Source of the DNA: Aureococcus anophagefferens | Lineage: Eukaryota > Sar > Pelagophyceae > Pelagomonadales > Pelagomonadaceae | DNA length: 50,764 nucleotides | NCBI RefSeq assembly: GCF_000186865.1 | Contig: NW_008705591.1 | Location: 223,008-273,771, forward strand | Reading direction: 5' to 3' | Shown: one piece after another, positions 21,026 to 30,496 of the stretch | How the letters are laid out: the number at the start of each line of letters is the position of its first letter | Position numbering within the stretch: position 1 is the first letter of the stretch | Program-made: the position numbers and the translations under genes | The notes under the pieces: model-generated | What the model was told of the DNA's origin: nothing | Database searches by the model: none | What the model saw: only the letters and a program-made list of their open reading frames with translations

Positions 21026-22661
21026 AGGACATTATTTATTTTGGTACCCCGGGGGGACGAGGGATCCAAGTGCAGAGCCGATTGAAAATCAAGACGTGCA
21101 GCATCAAACTTGTGCTGATAATAGGAAGCTTGGCCGCGACAAGCAAAGTACTGAGCGACTTTTGGATTGCGCTTGATCGCTGCTGAGAGCTCCACCTCAG
21201 CACCAGCAAAATTGCCCTCGTTAAAAAGTGATGCGCCGATATTGTAATGCATCATAGAGAGGCGCGATGTGACGGCCCAGTCGTGGGGCGCCACAGCAAA
21301 GGCAACGTTGAAGTCCGCAACTGCCAGGGTAGTCTGCCCTAAGGCCATAAAACAATCACCACGATTTACGTAGAATCGATGATCAGTGCAATGCGTCGAG
21401 CCCGTCCGCCTCGTCAGACTGACCTCTGCCTTAATTACCCGATTAAAGAGAAGAAGCGCGTCGGCAGGTCGATGGTCATGCATTGCCTCCAGTGCCAAAT
21501 TATTATAAGCCAAAATCCGTTGGCGTACAAGCTGAAACCTAGGGTTTTGAGTTAACTCAAAACAAATACACTAAACGTTCGCTGTTCAGTACGGCTCATG
21601 GTCTTGCAGGGATGAACTGTTAGCTTGCTCCTCCACGGTTCTAGAACTAGGGCGCATTGAATGACAGAATGCAGTCGATGCTTGACTCAGATCAACTAGA
21701 GCTATATCACAGGCTCCTGCTTGGCGATGTGCCGAGGCGCGTGTCACTAGCAGTTTTATATCGCGCGGAGCAATACGGAGAGCTGCGGTGAGCAGCTTAA
21801 TTGCAGAGGAGAAGTCGTGATGCATCATATGGTTTAAGGCTGTACGATAGAGCTCCGCTGACTTGCGTTGCATCATGTCGTTGAAACGCCGTACCTCAAT
21901 ATGGTCTGGGGCAAGTGACATGGCCATTGACATGTCCTTGATGCCGACGTCTATCAGTCCTAGTGCCCAATAAAGCTTTGCTCGCAACACAAATTGCTCG
22001 GCATACGATGGATCTGGACTATTCCCAGACACAAGGTTAGTATCCAAATCAATTGCTCGACTGATGTGTCTCAGTGCTGCGTCGAACCTGTAAATGTTGA
22101 TGCATCACTCACCACCTGGCCCTCAGAGATCGGGCCCTGCTTTGCGCTCTTTAAGTTTAGTATGGGCAATTGCACAGTGTGCAAAAAAACGGGAAGATAA
22201 CGGGTCTAGTTGACTAGCTTCCTTGAAGCACTCCAGTGCAGCTCGTGCGTCTCCTGCGCGCAACCAGCAGAAGCCACGAAGGTCTAAGATCGTCGCTAGA
22301 CGGTGACGCACGGCAGCATGGACTCCCTGGCCCTGCACAACTACATACCGTAAGTCAATAATTGCCGAGTGCCTAGTCACCGCCATTCAAGCTGATTATA
22401 ATGTGCGACTGCTGAAATGGACCCCGCTGAAAGCAAATCATAGAGTCTTGAGAAAGAGTCACCTCGAATGGCGTATGCCTTTGGGTCACGTGGTCGCAGG
22501 AAGATAGCGCGATTCAGATCCAGGATGGCTAGCTCCACCGACCGATGATTCCCATGTTTGGTGGCCTGCGGGGGTTGGAGACGATGTAGAGTGAAAGTCA
22601 CATGGAGAATGACATCAATGAGGTGTGCACGTGCATGCTCTAGGTGTTGGTCGGCGCTCAT
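21022..22661 (-). CDS. TTC16-like tetratricopeptide repeat protein
   Basis: Four exons, 22661-22423, 22372-22136, 22087-21593 and 21538-21022, total 1,488 nt and encode 495 residues. Introns are 50 bp (GT-AG), 48 bp (GC-AG) and 54 bp (GT-AG), each with an AG|G acceptor. The protein is almost wholly TPR, for example AILDLNRAIFLRPRDPKAYA and AIKLLTAALRIAPRD. The C-terminal part matches the vertebrate TTC16 signature: QRILAYNNLALEAM, then FYVNRGDCFMALGQ, then AVELSAAIKRNPKVAQY-like sequence in the same order. TTC16 is associated with motile cilia in animals, though its role is poorly known. The first ATG in frame is 22661, but upstream coding (LLELTAP) may belong to an earlier exon. It lies about 1.4 kb from IFT54 on the same strand. 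Confidence 0.8.
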
Positions 22662-22967
22662 AGGCGCGGTAAGTTCGAGTAGGTGTTGCACACGCCGCAA
22701 ATTGTATCGGACTATTTGAACGACGATTGATGACTGGAGCGCTACCGGCGCGACTGTGGAGGGGGGGGCGCCATTGAGGTTGCCTATCGTTGCGTTTTAT
22801 TGGTCCTATTTCGTGTTGACTGACGGACGGAAGATCACAGCGCTGTTGCGCAAACAACCTAGCACTTACCAATCAACGGACCAAGTTGCAGTGAAATGTA
22901 TCGCTCGGCTGAAACGTCGTCTTTCGCTCGAGACGATGTGGTTGGCCGGCGGCGCGGGGCTGCGTCC

Positions 22968-23071
22968 GGGGTTCGGGGGGGGCGAAGGTACTACACTCTT
23001 TCGGCTGCCGGCCGGAATCGGGGCGACGAGCGCGCGGTCTGAAAAGTGTAGTACCTTCGAGCACCCAGAAC
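22968..23071. repeat. Imperfect hairpin with 15-bp perfect arms
   Basis: CGAAGGTACTACACT at 22983-22997 is exactly complementary to 23045-23059. Pairing extends outward with mismatches to about 33 bases per arm (GGTTC at both outer ends). The loop is about 47 bases and GC-rich. No gene is supported between 22700 and 23480. Position and symmetry suggest a small inverted-repeat element or a structured transcript. Confidence 0.5.
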
Positions 23072-23485
23072 CTCGCCGCGGGGACCGCCTCGCGCGCGCG
23101 GGAGAGAGAGGGGAAAATGATCTCAGCTTCTGCGTGTTCCCGAGACGAGCGGGCTGAAGTTCTGGGATGCCCGACCCCGAATTCCCACTGCAAAGTGTGC
23201 TCAGTTTCTCTCCCCCTGGCCTGGAACATGCCAAACCCAGCATCAGAGATCGTGCGACCATCATCGACGACGTCCAACCACTTTTCGAAAGTAAACTACT
23301 AGGTTCAATAAGTTAATGTTGCGTTCCGGCCAACGATTGGTAAGTGCCTAGTGCGAACGAGAATCTACGAGATAGTAAACTCCGGGACGGGGAAGCAGTC
23401 TGATGGGGCTGCCCTGCCGTCCGAGGGTGAACTATCGAGGTTACTCAATGGCGGTACACCGGCGTCTCTGTTATCCTCACGTCAC

Positions 23486-24575
23486 CTCAGCTGCCGTAGT
23501 ATACGGGGGCCGGGGCTACTGGACGAACGGGCAGAGGATCATGATCGGCCTCACTAGGTCCAGGAAATCTCTCCGTCTATTACAGTGCGGGATAACAGGG
23601 CTGGAAAGTATTAAGGAAGGGAAAGGACATTGGGTGGCTCTGTACCAGCGAGCCACTAGGGAGATACAAAACTCTCTATCTCTCTACTATAGTACTAGAC
23701 GGAGAGTCTTCCTGGCCCATCCGGGACCTACTTCCCCGGGCATTAACGTACCCGGATTACGGATTTGGCGCTCCTCCTACGCGCGCCAGGCCACACCTCT
23801 GGCCTCCCTGCGCCTCCAGCCGACTATCCTGGATACTACGGGGGCTGGGGTCCTTATATTAGGCACCCCTGGCTCATTACCGGACCTCGACCCCGGAGCC
23901 GGCCATGTTGAACTTCAACGCAGGTCAAGTTGACCTCAAGTTGAAGAAAATTTGTAGCTTCGCCGAGGAATTCCCGCGGCTGCAATTCCCCGCACGGGAC
24001 CCGCGGGGAGGCGTGCTTTTGGCGTCCTTCGGTGCCGCGAAGTCGGCCCCGCGGGTGCATATACCCACCGTTACCATGATCCTGGTCAGATTGTCGAAAT
24101 TGGAGCTGGACTGGCAGCCTCGTACAGGTCCGAGCCAACAGCTGCCCATGGGGGCGCTGGTTGTCTTCCCGGCCGGTGAGTCAAATAGTCGCCCATCCGG
24201 ACCACCCTGCCCCTGGCGTCGCGCTGGGGCACTACAGGCTGTGGCTGGCGGAGTTAGAGGGGCCCAAGGGCGCGTTTCGGTAATCCGGGTACGTTAATGC
24301 CCGGGGGAGTAGTGAGGCAGATCCTCTGCCCCGGGCCGTTCGTCCAGTAGCCCCGGCCCCCGTATACTACGGCAGCTGAGGTTCCGTAGTGGAATTGCTA
24401 GCCTGTGGCGCAGCCTTATATCATGCTCTATATGCTTGAAGCTTTTGGAAACAAAATACTCTATTTGGATCTTCACTGTTGGCTTACGATCCAGGGGGAG
24501 TAGAGAGATAGAGAGTTTTGTATCTCCCTAGTGGCTCGCTGGTACAGAGCCACCCAATATCCTTTCCCCTCCTTA
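23486..24575. mobile_element. Composite inverted-repeat element
   Basis: Three blocks occur in both arms in opposite orientation. H (CTCAGCTGCCGTAGTATACG ... CTACTGGACGAACGG) is at 23486-23553 and reversed at 24313-24380. T (GGGTGGCTCTGTACCAGCGA ... CTCTCTATCTCTC) is at 23611-23690 and reversed at 24499-24575. A perfect 25-mer (start CCCGGGCATTAACG) is at 23735-23759 and reversed at 24281-24305. Block order differs between arms, so it is nested or rearranged. Blocks H and T recur together at 43241-43430. A part of the right side also recurs at 28345-28470. Confidence 0.7.
23905..24297 (+). CDS. ORF inside the composite inverted-repeat element
   Basis: A frame of 130 residues starting MLNFNAGQVDLKLKKICSFA lies between the two arms. 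Its start codon is ATG, and the first 70 residues have a reasonable amino-acid mix, while the rest is Gly/Arg-rich. No transposase or integrase motif is visible. It may be element cargo, a gene relic, or chance. Confidence 0.25.
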   Translation: MLNFNAGQVDLKLKKICSFAEEFPRLQFPARDPRGGVLLASFGAAKSAPRVHIPTVTMILVRLSKLELDWQPRTGPSQQLPMGALVVFPAGESNSRPSGPPCPWRRAGALQAVAGGVRGAQGRVSVIRVR

Positions 24576-24604
24576 CCGCGCCGCCTCGCCACCCTCACGA
24601 CATC

Positions 24605-27600
24605 ATGCTTAGCCACATTGGATCACGAGAACATAATGGGAAGGTAAAACGCTCAAATTTATTTATAAATATTTACGATCGAAGGTACAAGTTTCGATTG
24701 ATGAGGTTTTTGATCGTTTCCAGCAGTTGGATGTCGACGCGTCAGGCAAGGTCAGTAAGCGCGAACTGGAACGTTTTTTGGCAGGGGACGATGTCCAGCA
24801 TACGTTTATTGTTGTCTTTGAGACTGCTGACATCGGAATCAGCTGGGACGATAGTGGAGGAGGGGGTGTAAAAAATCAGCGCCGTACAAATTTGGACAAT
24901 TTGTATGGATATTGCGGATAAAGTTAGGTTGTTATCTCGACAATTGAGCCTGGATCACCCGCTTCCGATGACACGGATGTCATTGTCGGCTTGGCCGTCG
25001 CATCAATAAACGGGGCTGCATTACCACCTGGTGGAGCTCAGATGCTAAAAAAGGCTTGGCGGGCTCTCCTTACCGAGCCGCGCATAACACTAGAGCACGG
25101 GGCCGTGCACGAACCTTTGGATACTATCTTCTATCCTCTCCCACCCCACCTTTAGGTTCTACGAGCCCTTTGTTATCGTTCACGACTTCGCGCAGACGCT
25201 CGACTTGGAGATTGATACATCTCGCAGAAAGCACGTCCCAAAGGGGATCTTGGTAGCAGGATCAACACCGAATCTTCGGGCATCATTAGCTCGCCTACTG
25301 ACCAAAATAGATGCATGGTTTGAGCCTGCAGACGGTGGCCCAACGCTGCCGCTGCCAAACCCAGTTGTGAAACGTCAACTTCTAGTTGTAACTGCTCGTG
25401 GCAGAGCCTGCCCAAAAAAATAAAAACAGAGCAATTTGTTTACAATGTTTACAAAGGCAAAGTTGGATACGCGAGCTTACGCGTTCATCTCTGACATTGT
25501 TGATGCTCTCGGAGATGCTCTTTTTGTTGCAGCACCACAGCAATTCAGGCTTGGGTCCGTCACTGCGACGCAAGAATGTTTAAGCCAGCGTGACCACGCG
25601 TCGGCTTGCTAGTTTAACCATCTGCCAAACCTCGCATAGGTGTGTTGAGGATTCTAAGCGACCGCTCACCCTTTCGCCTCCTGATGATGGGCGGTCCCAC
25701 GCCCCCAATCTGAGTTTGTGGAATTGCTTGGCGCTTCGTTCTTTTATACCACTGTGATGCCAGGTGTGACACGTCCCTACATCGACACCTGGGTTTCGGT
25801 AATGTGCCCACCGAGATCCACGCTTACTCCGTGGAAAGTCAGGTGAGAGATTCTGCTTCCTATCCCAACTTACCACCCTCATAGACCCGAGTCCTCATGT
25901 CACTACAGCTGGGCTTCAAAAGTAAACAGCCTGGGCCAAATGCAACCCCTTGAAGATGAGATCCTTTCTTACAGGCAGTGACCAAGTGCGAATGTTCACA
26001 TCGGATTTGCTCTCAGAGTTCGATAGGAATCGAAACTCGCGCGCTTCTGTGTCTAGGCTAGGGGTTTTGAAAGTAAATCTGTACATGAATGGTAGGTGGC
26101 TGGAGTTCGATGAATTTCGAAAATTATACATGACTCATTTATTTGATGACGCTGCTCTCAATGAACTTCGCACTCGTGTAAAGATCCGATTTCGAAGTGA
26201 AGAGGAGATAAAGGCTCTGGCCGAGGAGCGCGCAATGATCCAACGGCGAGCAAAGCTCAAGCTAGAGCTCGAAATGAGGCGTGAGGCCAATCGTGCAATT
26301 AGAGAGCGCCAGAAGAGAAAAAATGCTGATTCTTACTACCGTGATTGCGATGGAAACTTGCGCCGTGGCCGGGATAAGCCTGCACTCAAGACTGTGTCGA
26401 CCCAAATGGAGCCTACTGAATATGAAACGACAGTCAGCACCAACATGGCCATCACGCGGCGGATGCGGCGCCGACTGATTCGTGAGAAACAAGTTCGAAA
26501 GCGCAAGGCAGTCTGCGCCACTGAGCACAAAGTTGATGTATTTAGAGCCATGGAAGACACCCGCGTTGTGTCCCAGCGTCGGCAGCAAGTTGTGCGCCTA
26601 TTACAGGAAGCAGGGTATACGAATGTACGTGCCTCGTCACTGGATGACCGCATAGGAACTATTGTATGTCATGATGTGCCCCATCCCTCCTTTTCTGGGC
26701 GAGCCTATGGGCGTCTTATACTACGCAGCCAGGTAACTAATCATCCTATTTTTCATGGCCTGGTCAGGGTGCCACTCATTGCCAATCACCCCCTGCATGC
26801 CTTCGAGCTACTTGCGTTTGCCCGCGACATCAGGCGTCCTAGTGCTGCTGCCTGGCATGCCTTCTGCATGCCACCCCTCTGTCGAGGAATCGCCCGCCAG
26901 CGGTATCGCGAAGCTGCCAGGGCACATGATCGTTCAGAGATTGTTCATCCTGCAGTCTGGGGTAGTTTTGTCGCGTCCACTGCTACATTCTACGACGCGA
27001 ATTACACCTCACCCACCCTCTACGGCTATACTATGCAACGGCAAGTGTTGGATGCGGGCAGTAGGCCACAACGTACTGATGGACTCTGTCCACTTCGTCG
27101 AATCCCACGTGGTGGTGGCTGCGTGGACCCGATTGTAGGTATCCGGAGTGGATTTGACGAGCTAGCTGAACCATGCCATGTTTGCCTCGGCGGTCAGTGC
27201 GGCTGTCCGTTTTGCTTTGAGCTACCATTAGGCCTCAAATTACACGAATATTCTTATATGCCAGGTGACACCACGCACGAGCATGTGAGCAAAGTATTCT
27301 TGACTTTACATACTGATCTTACTACACGCACAGCACTTGCACACGACCGGCATGTCCGACACAACCGCGCGGAGGTCCTTATCAAATCAGTCCCATGCGG
27401 AGCTGTCACAAAACTCACTTTGCTCTGTGATGACAGCGTTGCTCATCTGCACCACCTTTTTCGTGCAACCTCGGTGCATGGCGTTGCGGATATTGCCCTT
27501 TTTCATATTCCAACAGAGCATGGGCTAGTTGAGCTCGATATCGAGGCATCAAATGAAGCTGGAATTAACGACGGCATGGAACTTCCAAATCGAGGGACCA

Positions 27601-27962
27601 TACCTCTCTTCAAATATGGGTTAAATCAGGCAGGCGCTCGTGCGGTGCTCTTCCATGGTTGTCACACCTCTATGTGGTCAATGATTCACGTATTCATTAG
27701 CAATAATTTACTCCTCGAACGTCTTGAATCTGCGCTAGATTTTGTGCCACATCTTGATGGCGCGCCGAGAACTCTGCCTGGCTCAGATTTAGTTCAACAT
27801 GGACTCTGGGATGTTTTTGTTCTTCAAGTTTCTCAACAAAAGCTCTACGCACAACAAGACGAAGCTGCTGAACAGCAGTTTTGTCGAGACCTCGAGAAGC
27901 GTGAGATGGAGCATCATCATGCGATCATGCTGGCTGCTCGTCAGGCACGCTGCAGCTCGTAA
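24605..27962 (+). CDS. EF-hand and PDZ domain protein with long C-terminal region
   Basis: Multi-exon. Exon 1 (24605-24643, MLSHIGSREHNGK) is joined by a 41-bp GT-AG intron to VQVSIDEVFDRFQQLD. An EF-hand loop DVDASGKVSKRE has acidic residues at positions 1, 3 and 12. A PDZ-like domain follows: ADIGISWDDSGGGG, a GT-AG intron, VVISTIEPGSPASDD, then VIVGLAVASINGAALPPG. Further coding segments are FYEPFVIVHDFAQTLDLEID (25158 on), AYAFISDIVDALGDALFVAA (about 25470-25600) and GNVPTEIHAYSVESQ, which ends at a CAG|GTGAGA donor near 25851. The long last exon begins near 25974 and has a basic coiled coil and a Cys cluster (CHVCLGGQCGCPFC). Several middle joins are unresolved. Calcium-regulated scaffolding is inferred from the domains. 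The gene starts just after the inverted-repeat element. Confidence 0.6.
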
Positions 27963-28227
27963 ATGAACACGCATTCGAGGAAGACATGGTTCGTGTAGTC
28001 ACCGGTCGACTGCCTTGTTAGTAGCTTGGACTTCTCTGCCTCTGGCCAGTGTCGTTGCCAGACTTCTATTGATGTCCTATCAAATAGGGCGCGCACCAGC
28101 GCCTGCAACTCACCACGCCCGTTCCATTTAGTCGCACCAGCATCCGCAAAATGGGCCAATAGCCGCCACAACAACTCCCCGGGAATTCTTTCTATCCCTA
28201 AAAAAATTGATCCTCGTGCTGAAGAGC
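27941..28227 (-). CDS. Partial gene, 3' end only, cut by gap
   Basis: A minus-strand frame reads SIFLGIERIPGELLWRLLAH, then FADAGATKWNGRGELQALV and ends YELQRA before the stop at 27941-27943. It is helix-rich with a conserved-looking composition. The 5' end is lost at the N base at 28228 and the gap at 28259. It overlaps the plus-strand EF-hand gene by 22 bases tail to tail. I do not recognise the family. Confidence 0.5.
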
Positions 28228-28258
28228 NGTGTTTAGCAGACTAGCCGGGGATCCTCAG

Positions 28259-28308
28259 NNNNNNNNNNNNNNNNNNNNNNNNNNNNNNNNNNNNNNNNNN
28301 NNNNNNNN
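28259..28308. other. Assembly gap
   Basis: Fifty N. The 15-mer TTTAGCAGACTAGCC ends the left contig (28232-28246) and starts the right one (28309-28323), so the two contigs probably overlap and the gap may be artificial. Confidence 0.95.
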
Positions 28309-28344
28309 TTTAGCAGACTAGCCTACCTACGGCATCAGCGGATT

Positions 28345-28470
28345 GCGGATTACCAGGTTGTTGGCCGACTATCCAGGATTTGGCGTTCCTCTGATGTGTA
28401 CCAAGCCACACTTCCGGCTTCCTTGCGGGCCCGAGGTGCTCATATTGGGCACTCCTTGCTGATTTGCTGC
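28345..28470 (+). repeat. Fragment related to the composite element
   Basis: GGATTTGGCGTTCCTC, CCAAGCCACACTTCCGGCTT and TATTGGGCACTCCTTGCT correspond in order to 23760-23880. It is diverged. It lies directly after the gap, which may explain the assembly break. Confidence 0.5.
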
Positions 28471-29375
28471 TACCGTCTTGCAAATTGGCCATATTTAACT
28501 AAACACGACGCAAAATTCTGACCTCGGTCTCTCCTCCCTCGGAGGGAGGAGGGGATCATGGAACGTCCCGCGACTGCCCGATAGATTGGAATCTTACGGT
28601 TTCACGGTGACAGTCGAAAGAGTACGATTCGGCCATTCACGCATCGACTACTAGTAGGACGCATCCAAGTCGACGACGAGGACGAGCCGGAGGGCGCCGA
28701 GGAGCCCGAGATCCTCCTTGTCCCGGAGTCGGGCGACGACGCGTAGGCTTGCACGCCGAGCCGCTCCCCGTCCTCCTCCCGCCGTGGCTGGCCCGGGGAA
28801 GGAGGGCAACTGCGGGTTTTGACGCGACATGGTTACCCCAGGAATCGATTGAGACTGCAGTGCCGCGACACGCTTACCCCGGAAGTCGGATTAAGACTGC
28901 GCTTCCCTTACGTATCCGGGCATTGGGAATTGGTGGTAATGATTCCGTATGACACTTGAGAATTCACGATATGATATTACTTAAACCGGCTCGTATCATG
29001 CCCCTACCGTGGTCAAGATTGGTCTTTCGAACACGGCAGCTATCTCATGCCGGGCGAAGGACAAAATAATTGCGTGGTTCGTGTCCGCGGCCCGCCGTGA
29101 GACGTCGTCGCGGCCGTTACCCCTCGCGCCCGCAGGCCGTGTGTCCGCGGTCATGGGCCGACCAAGGATCCACGAATATGCGGGGCTCGAGATGCGGCGC
29201 GTGTTGAGAGCAGGTCACCGACAGTTGCCGTTCATGTCAAACCTGGGGCTACGACGTTGTCCGCTCAGCCCTTGCCCGCGCGAAGCGTGGTAGTAAATTT
29301 GAGCCTGAGCAACGGTTTCGCAAAGCCCGAGGTACGTAGCTGCCTGCTCGGTCCCACCTAGCTGTCGCCTCTGGT
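28471..29375. other. Repeat debris with a short acidic ORF tail
   Basis: At about 28591-28746 a frame reads GILRFHGDSRKSTIRPF and ends in an acidic tail (DDEDEPEGAEEPEILLVPE) with very high third-position GC. It may be the last exon of a lost gene or element. At 28821-28902 two diverged units of about 45 bases, each with GCGACA...TTACCCC and ending AAGACTGC or AGACTGC, lie in tandem. Nothing else is supported. Confidence 0.35.
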
Positions 29376-29640
29376 AACATATCCCGCCAGCGGGATATGT
29401 GAAACGCCGTTTCAACTTGGGCTTCACCTCAAACCCCAGGCTTGCGCTTCAACAGGGACCCCGCCGCGTGCCCTTCAAAATGGACATCAACACCGCCGCC
29501 CACGCCTTGCGGGGGACCCCCGAGGCGCCGCCCACGCCTTAGGAGGCGCGACCCGCCCCAAACCACGCGCCAGAACCCCTCCAGAACCCCTTCGCGGACC
29601 CGAAATACCCCAAACACCTTACAATTCTGCGATTTCGATT
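29376..29640 (+). repeat. Palindrome-ended repeat family, copy 3
   Basis: Starts with the 26-bp palindrome (29376-29401, two off positions) followed by AAACGCCGTTTCAACTTGGG, CAACACCGCCGCCCACGCC, GCCTTAGGAGGCGCGACCCG and TTCGATTTCCCC. The final AT-richer piece matches the far end of copy 1 (TTTTGATTTCCCC near 641), so copy ends at about 240-265 bases are supported. Confidence 0.75.
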
Positions 29641-29763
29641 TCCCCCACTGCCTCGCCCTAGCAGGGAATGCATAGGCTACCCGCCGGCTTGGTGTTGCTA
29701 GATCCCGGGATATATCGGGCAGTGTAAATATCTACCTATCTAGCCGACTGTGAGGGGTTTACA

Positions 29764-30459
29764 TTGCAGCGGTCGAGCCGCTACATCTGGAACTTCCCGC
29801 GCGACGAGTACCTCTGCATGGGCCTCTTGGAGCTCGACGGCAAGGGCATGGAGATCGAGTTCTACGAGGGCACGGACCGGTGCACGATGCTGCTGCGCCT
29901 GTCGGAGGACGCCAAGGGGGAGTTCGAGAAGTTCTCGCTCGGGAACCGCGAGCAGCGCGCGGACTTGGCGCGCCGCGCCGAAGGCGAGGACGCGGACGAG
30001 GAGTCCGCGGAGTTCGACGCGGACTGCGCGGAGATGGAGCGGACGGCCAACACGGTCGGCGCCCCGACGCTGCGCTTCTTCGAGGACATCGTCAAGGGGC
30101 TCGACAACGCGATGATCGAGAAGTACGAGCTCTGGTCCAGCCAGATTCGACATCCTGAGCACTGGTCGATCGCGGACCCGCCGTCGGCGGAGGTCGCCCA
30201 GGTGCTCCCGATCTGCTTTTTCAACCTGTCGTTCTGGAAGCGCATCGGCCTCGAGGGCTGTCCGTCAGCGGCCGCGGGCGAGGCGCGAACTAGGAGGTCC
30301 CGCAATCGGATAATTCCGCGGGGTTTAAAGGCGGGTCGGCGGGAGTCCGCGCGTCGCTCCGCCTGGCTTCGGCGCCTTCGGCGCCTCTTTTTTCTTTCTT
30401 TTTTTCTCCTCGCCAGTGCCAAACATTTCGGTTCCTGCTACAATACTATTGTACTGTAG
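29764..30459 (+). CDS. GC-rich hypothetical gene fragment
   Basis: An open frame of about 230 residues with no ATG at the front. It follows an acceptor-like TTTACATTGCAG, so it is probably an internal or last exon. It reads SSRYIWNFPRDEYLCMGLLE, an acidic stretch (EGEDADEESAEFDADCAEME) and FFNLSFWKRIGLEG. The last 60 residues are Arg/Leu-rich and probably not coding. Third codon positions are almost all G or C, unlike the next gene. It sits beside a palindrome-ended repeat, so capture or truncation by mobile DNA is possible. The family is unknown. Confidence 0.4.
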   Translation: MQRSSRYIWNFPRDEYLCMGLLELDGKGMEIEFYEGTDRCTMLLRLSEDAKGEFEKFSLGNREQRADLARRAEGEDADEESAEFDADCAEMERTANTVGAPTLRFFEDIVKGLDNAMIEKYELWSSQIRHPEHWSIADPPSAEVAQVLPICFFNLSFWKRIGLEGCPSAAAGEARTRRSRNRIIPRGLKAGRRESARRSAWLRRLRRLFFLSFFLLASAKHFGSCYNTIVL

Positions 30460-30483
30460 TATCAGGATACAATAGTATTATTA
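30439..30483. promoter_or_regulatory. TACAATA/TATTGTA inverted motif before the WW-PH-ARM gene
   Basis: TACAATACTATTGTAC at 30439-30454 and GATACAATAGTATTAT starting at 30466 can pair with each other (AATACTATTGTA with TACAATAGTATT). They end 14-43 bases before the ATG at 30497. The first half resembles the palindrome at 3607-3622. Candidate core promoter element. Confidence 0.35.
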
Positions 30484-30496
30484 CTAAAGAAAACTG

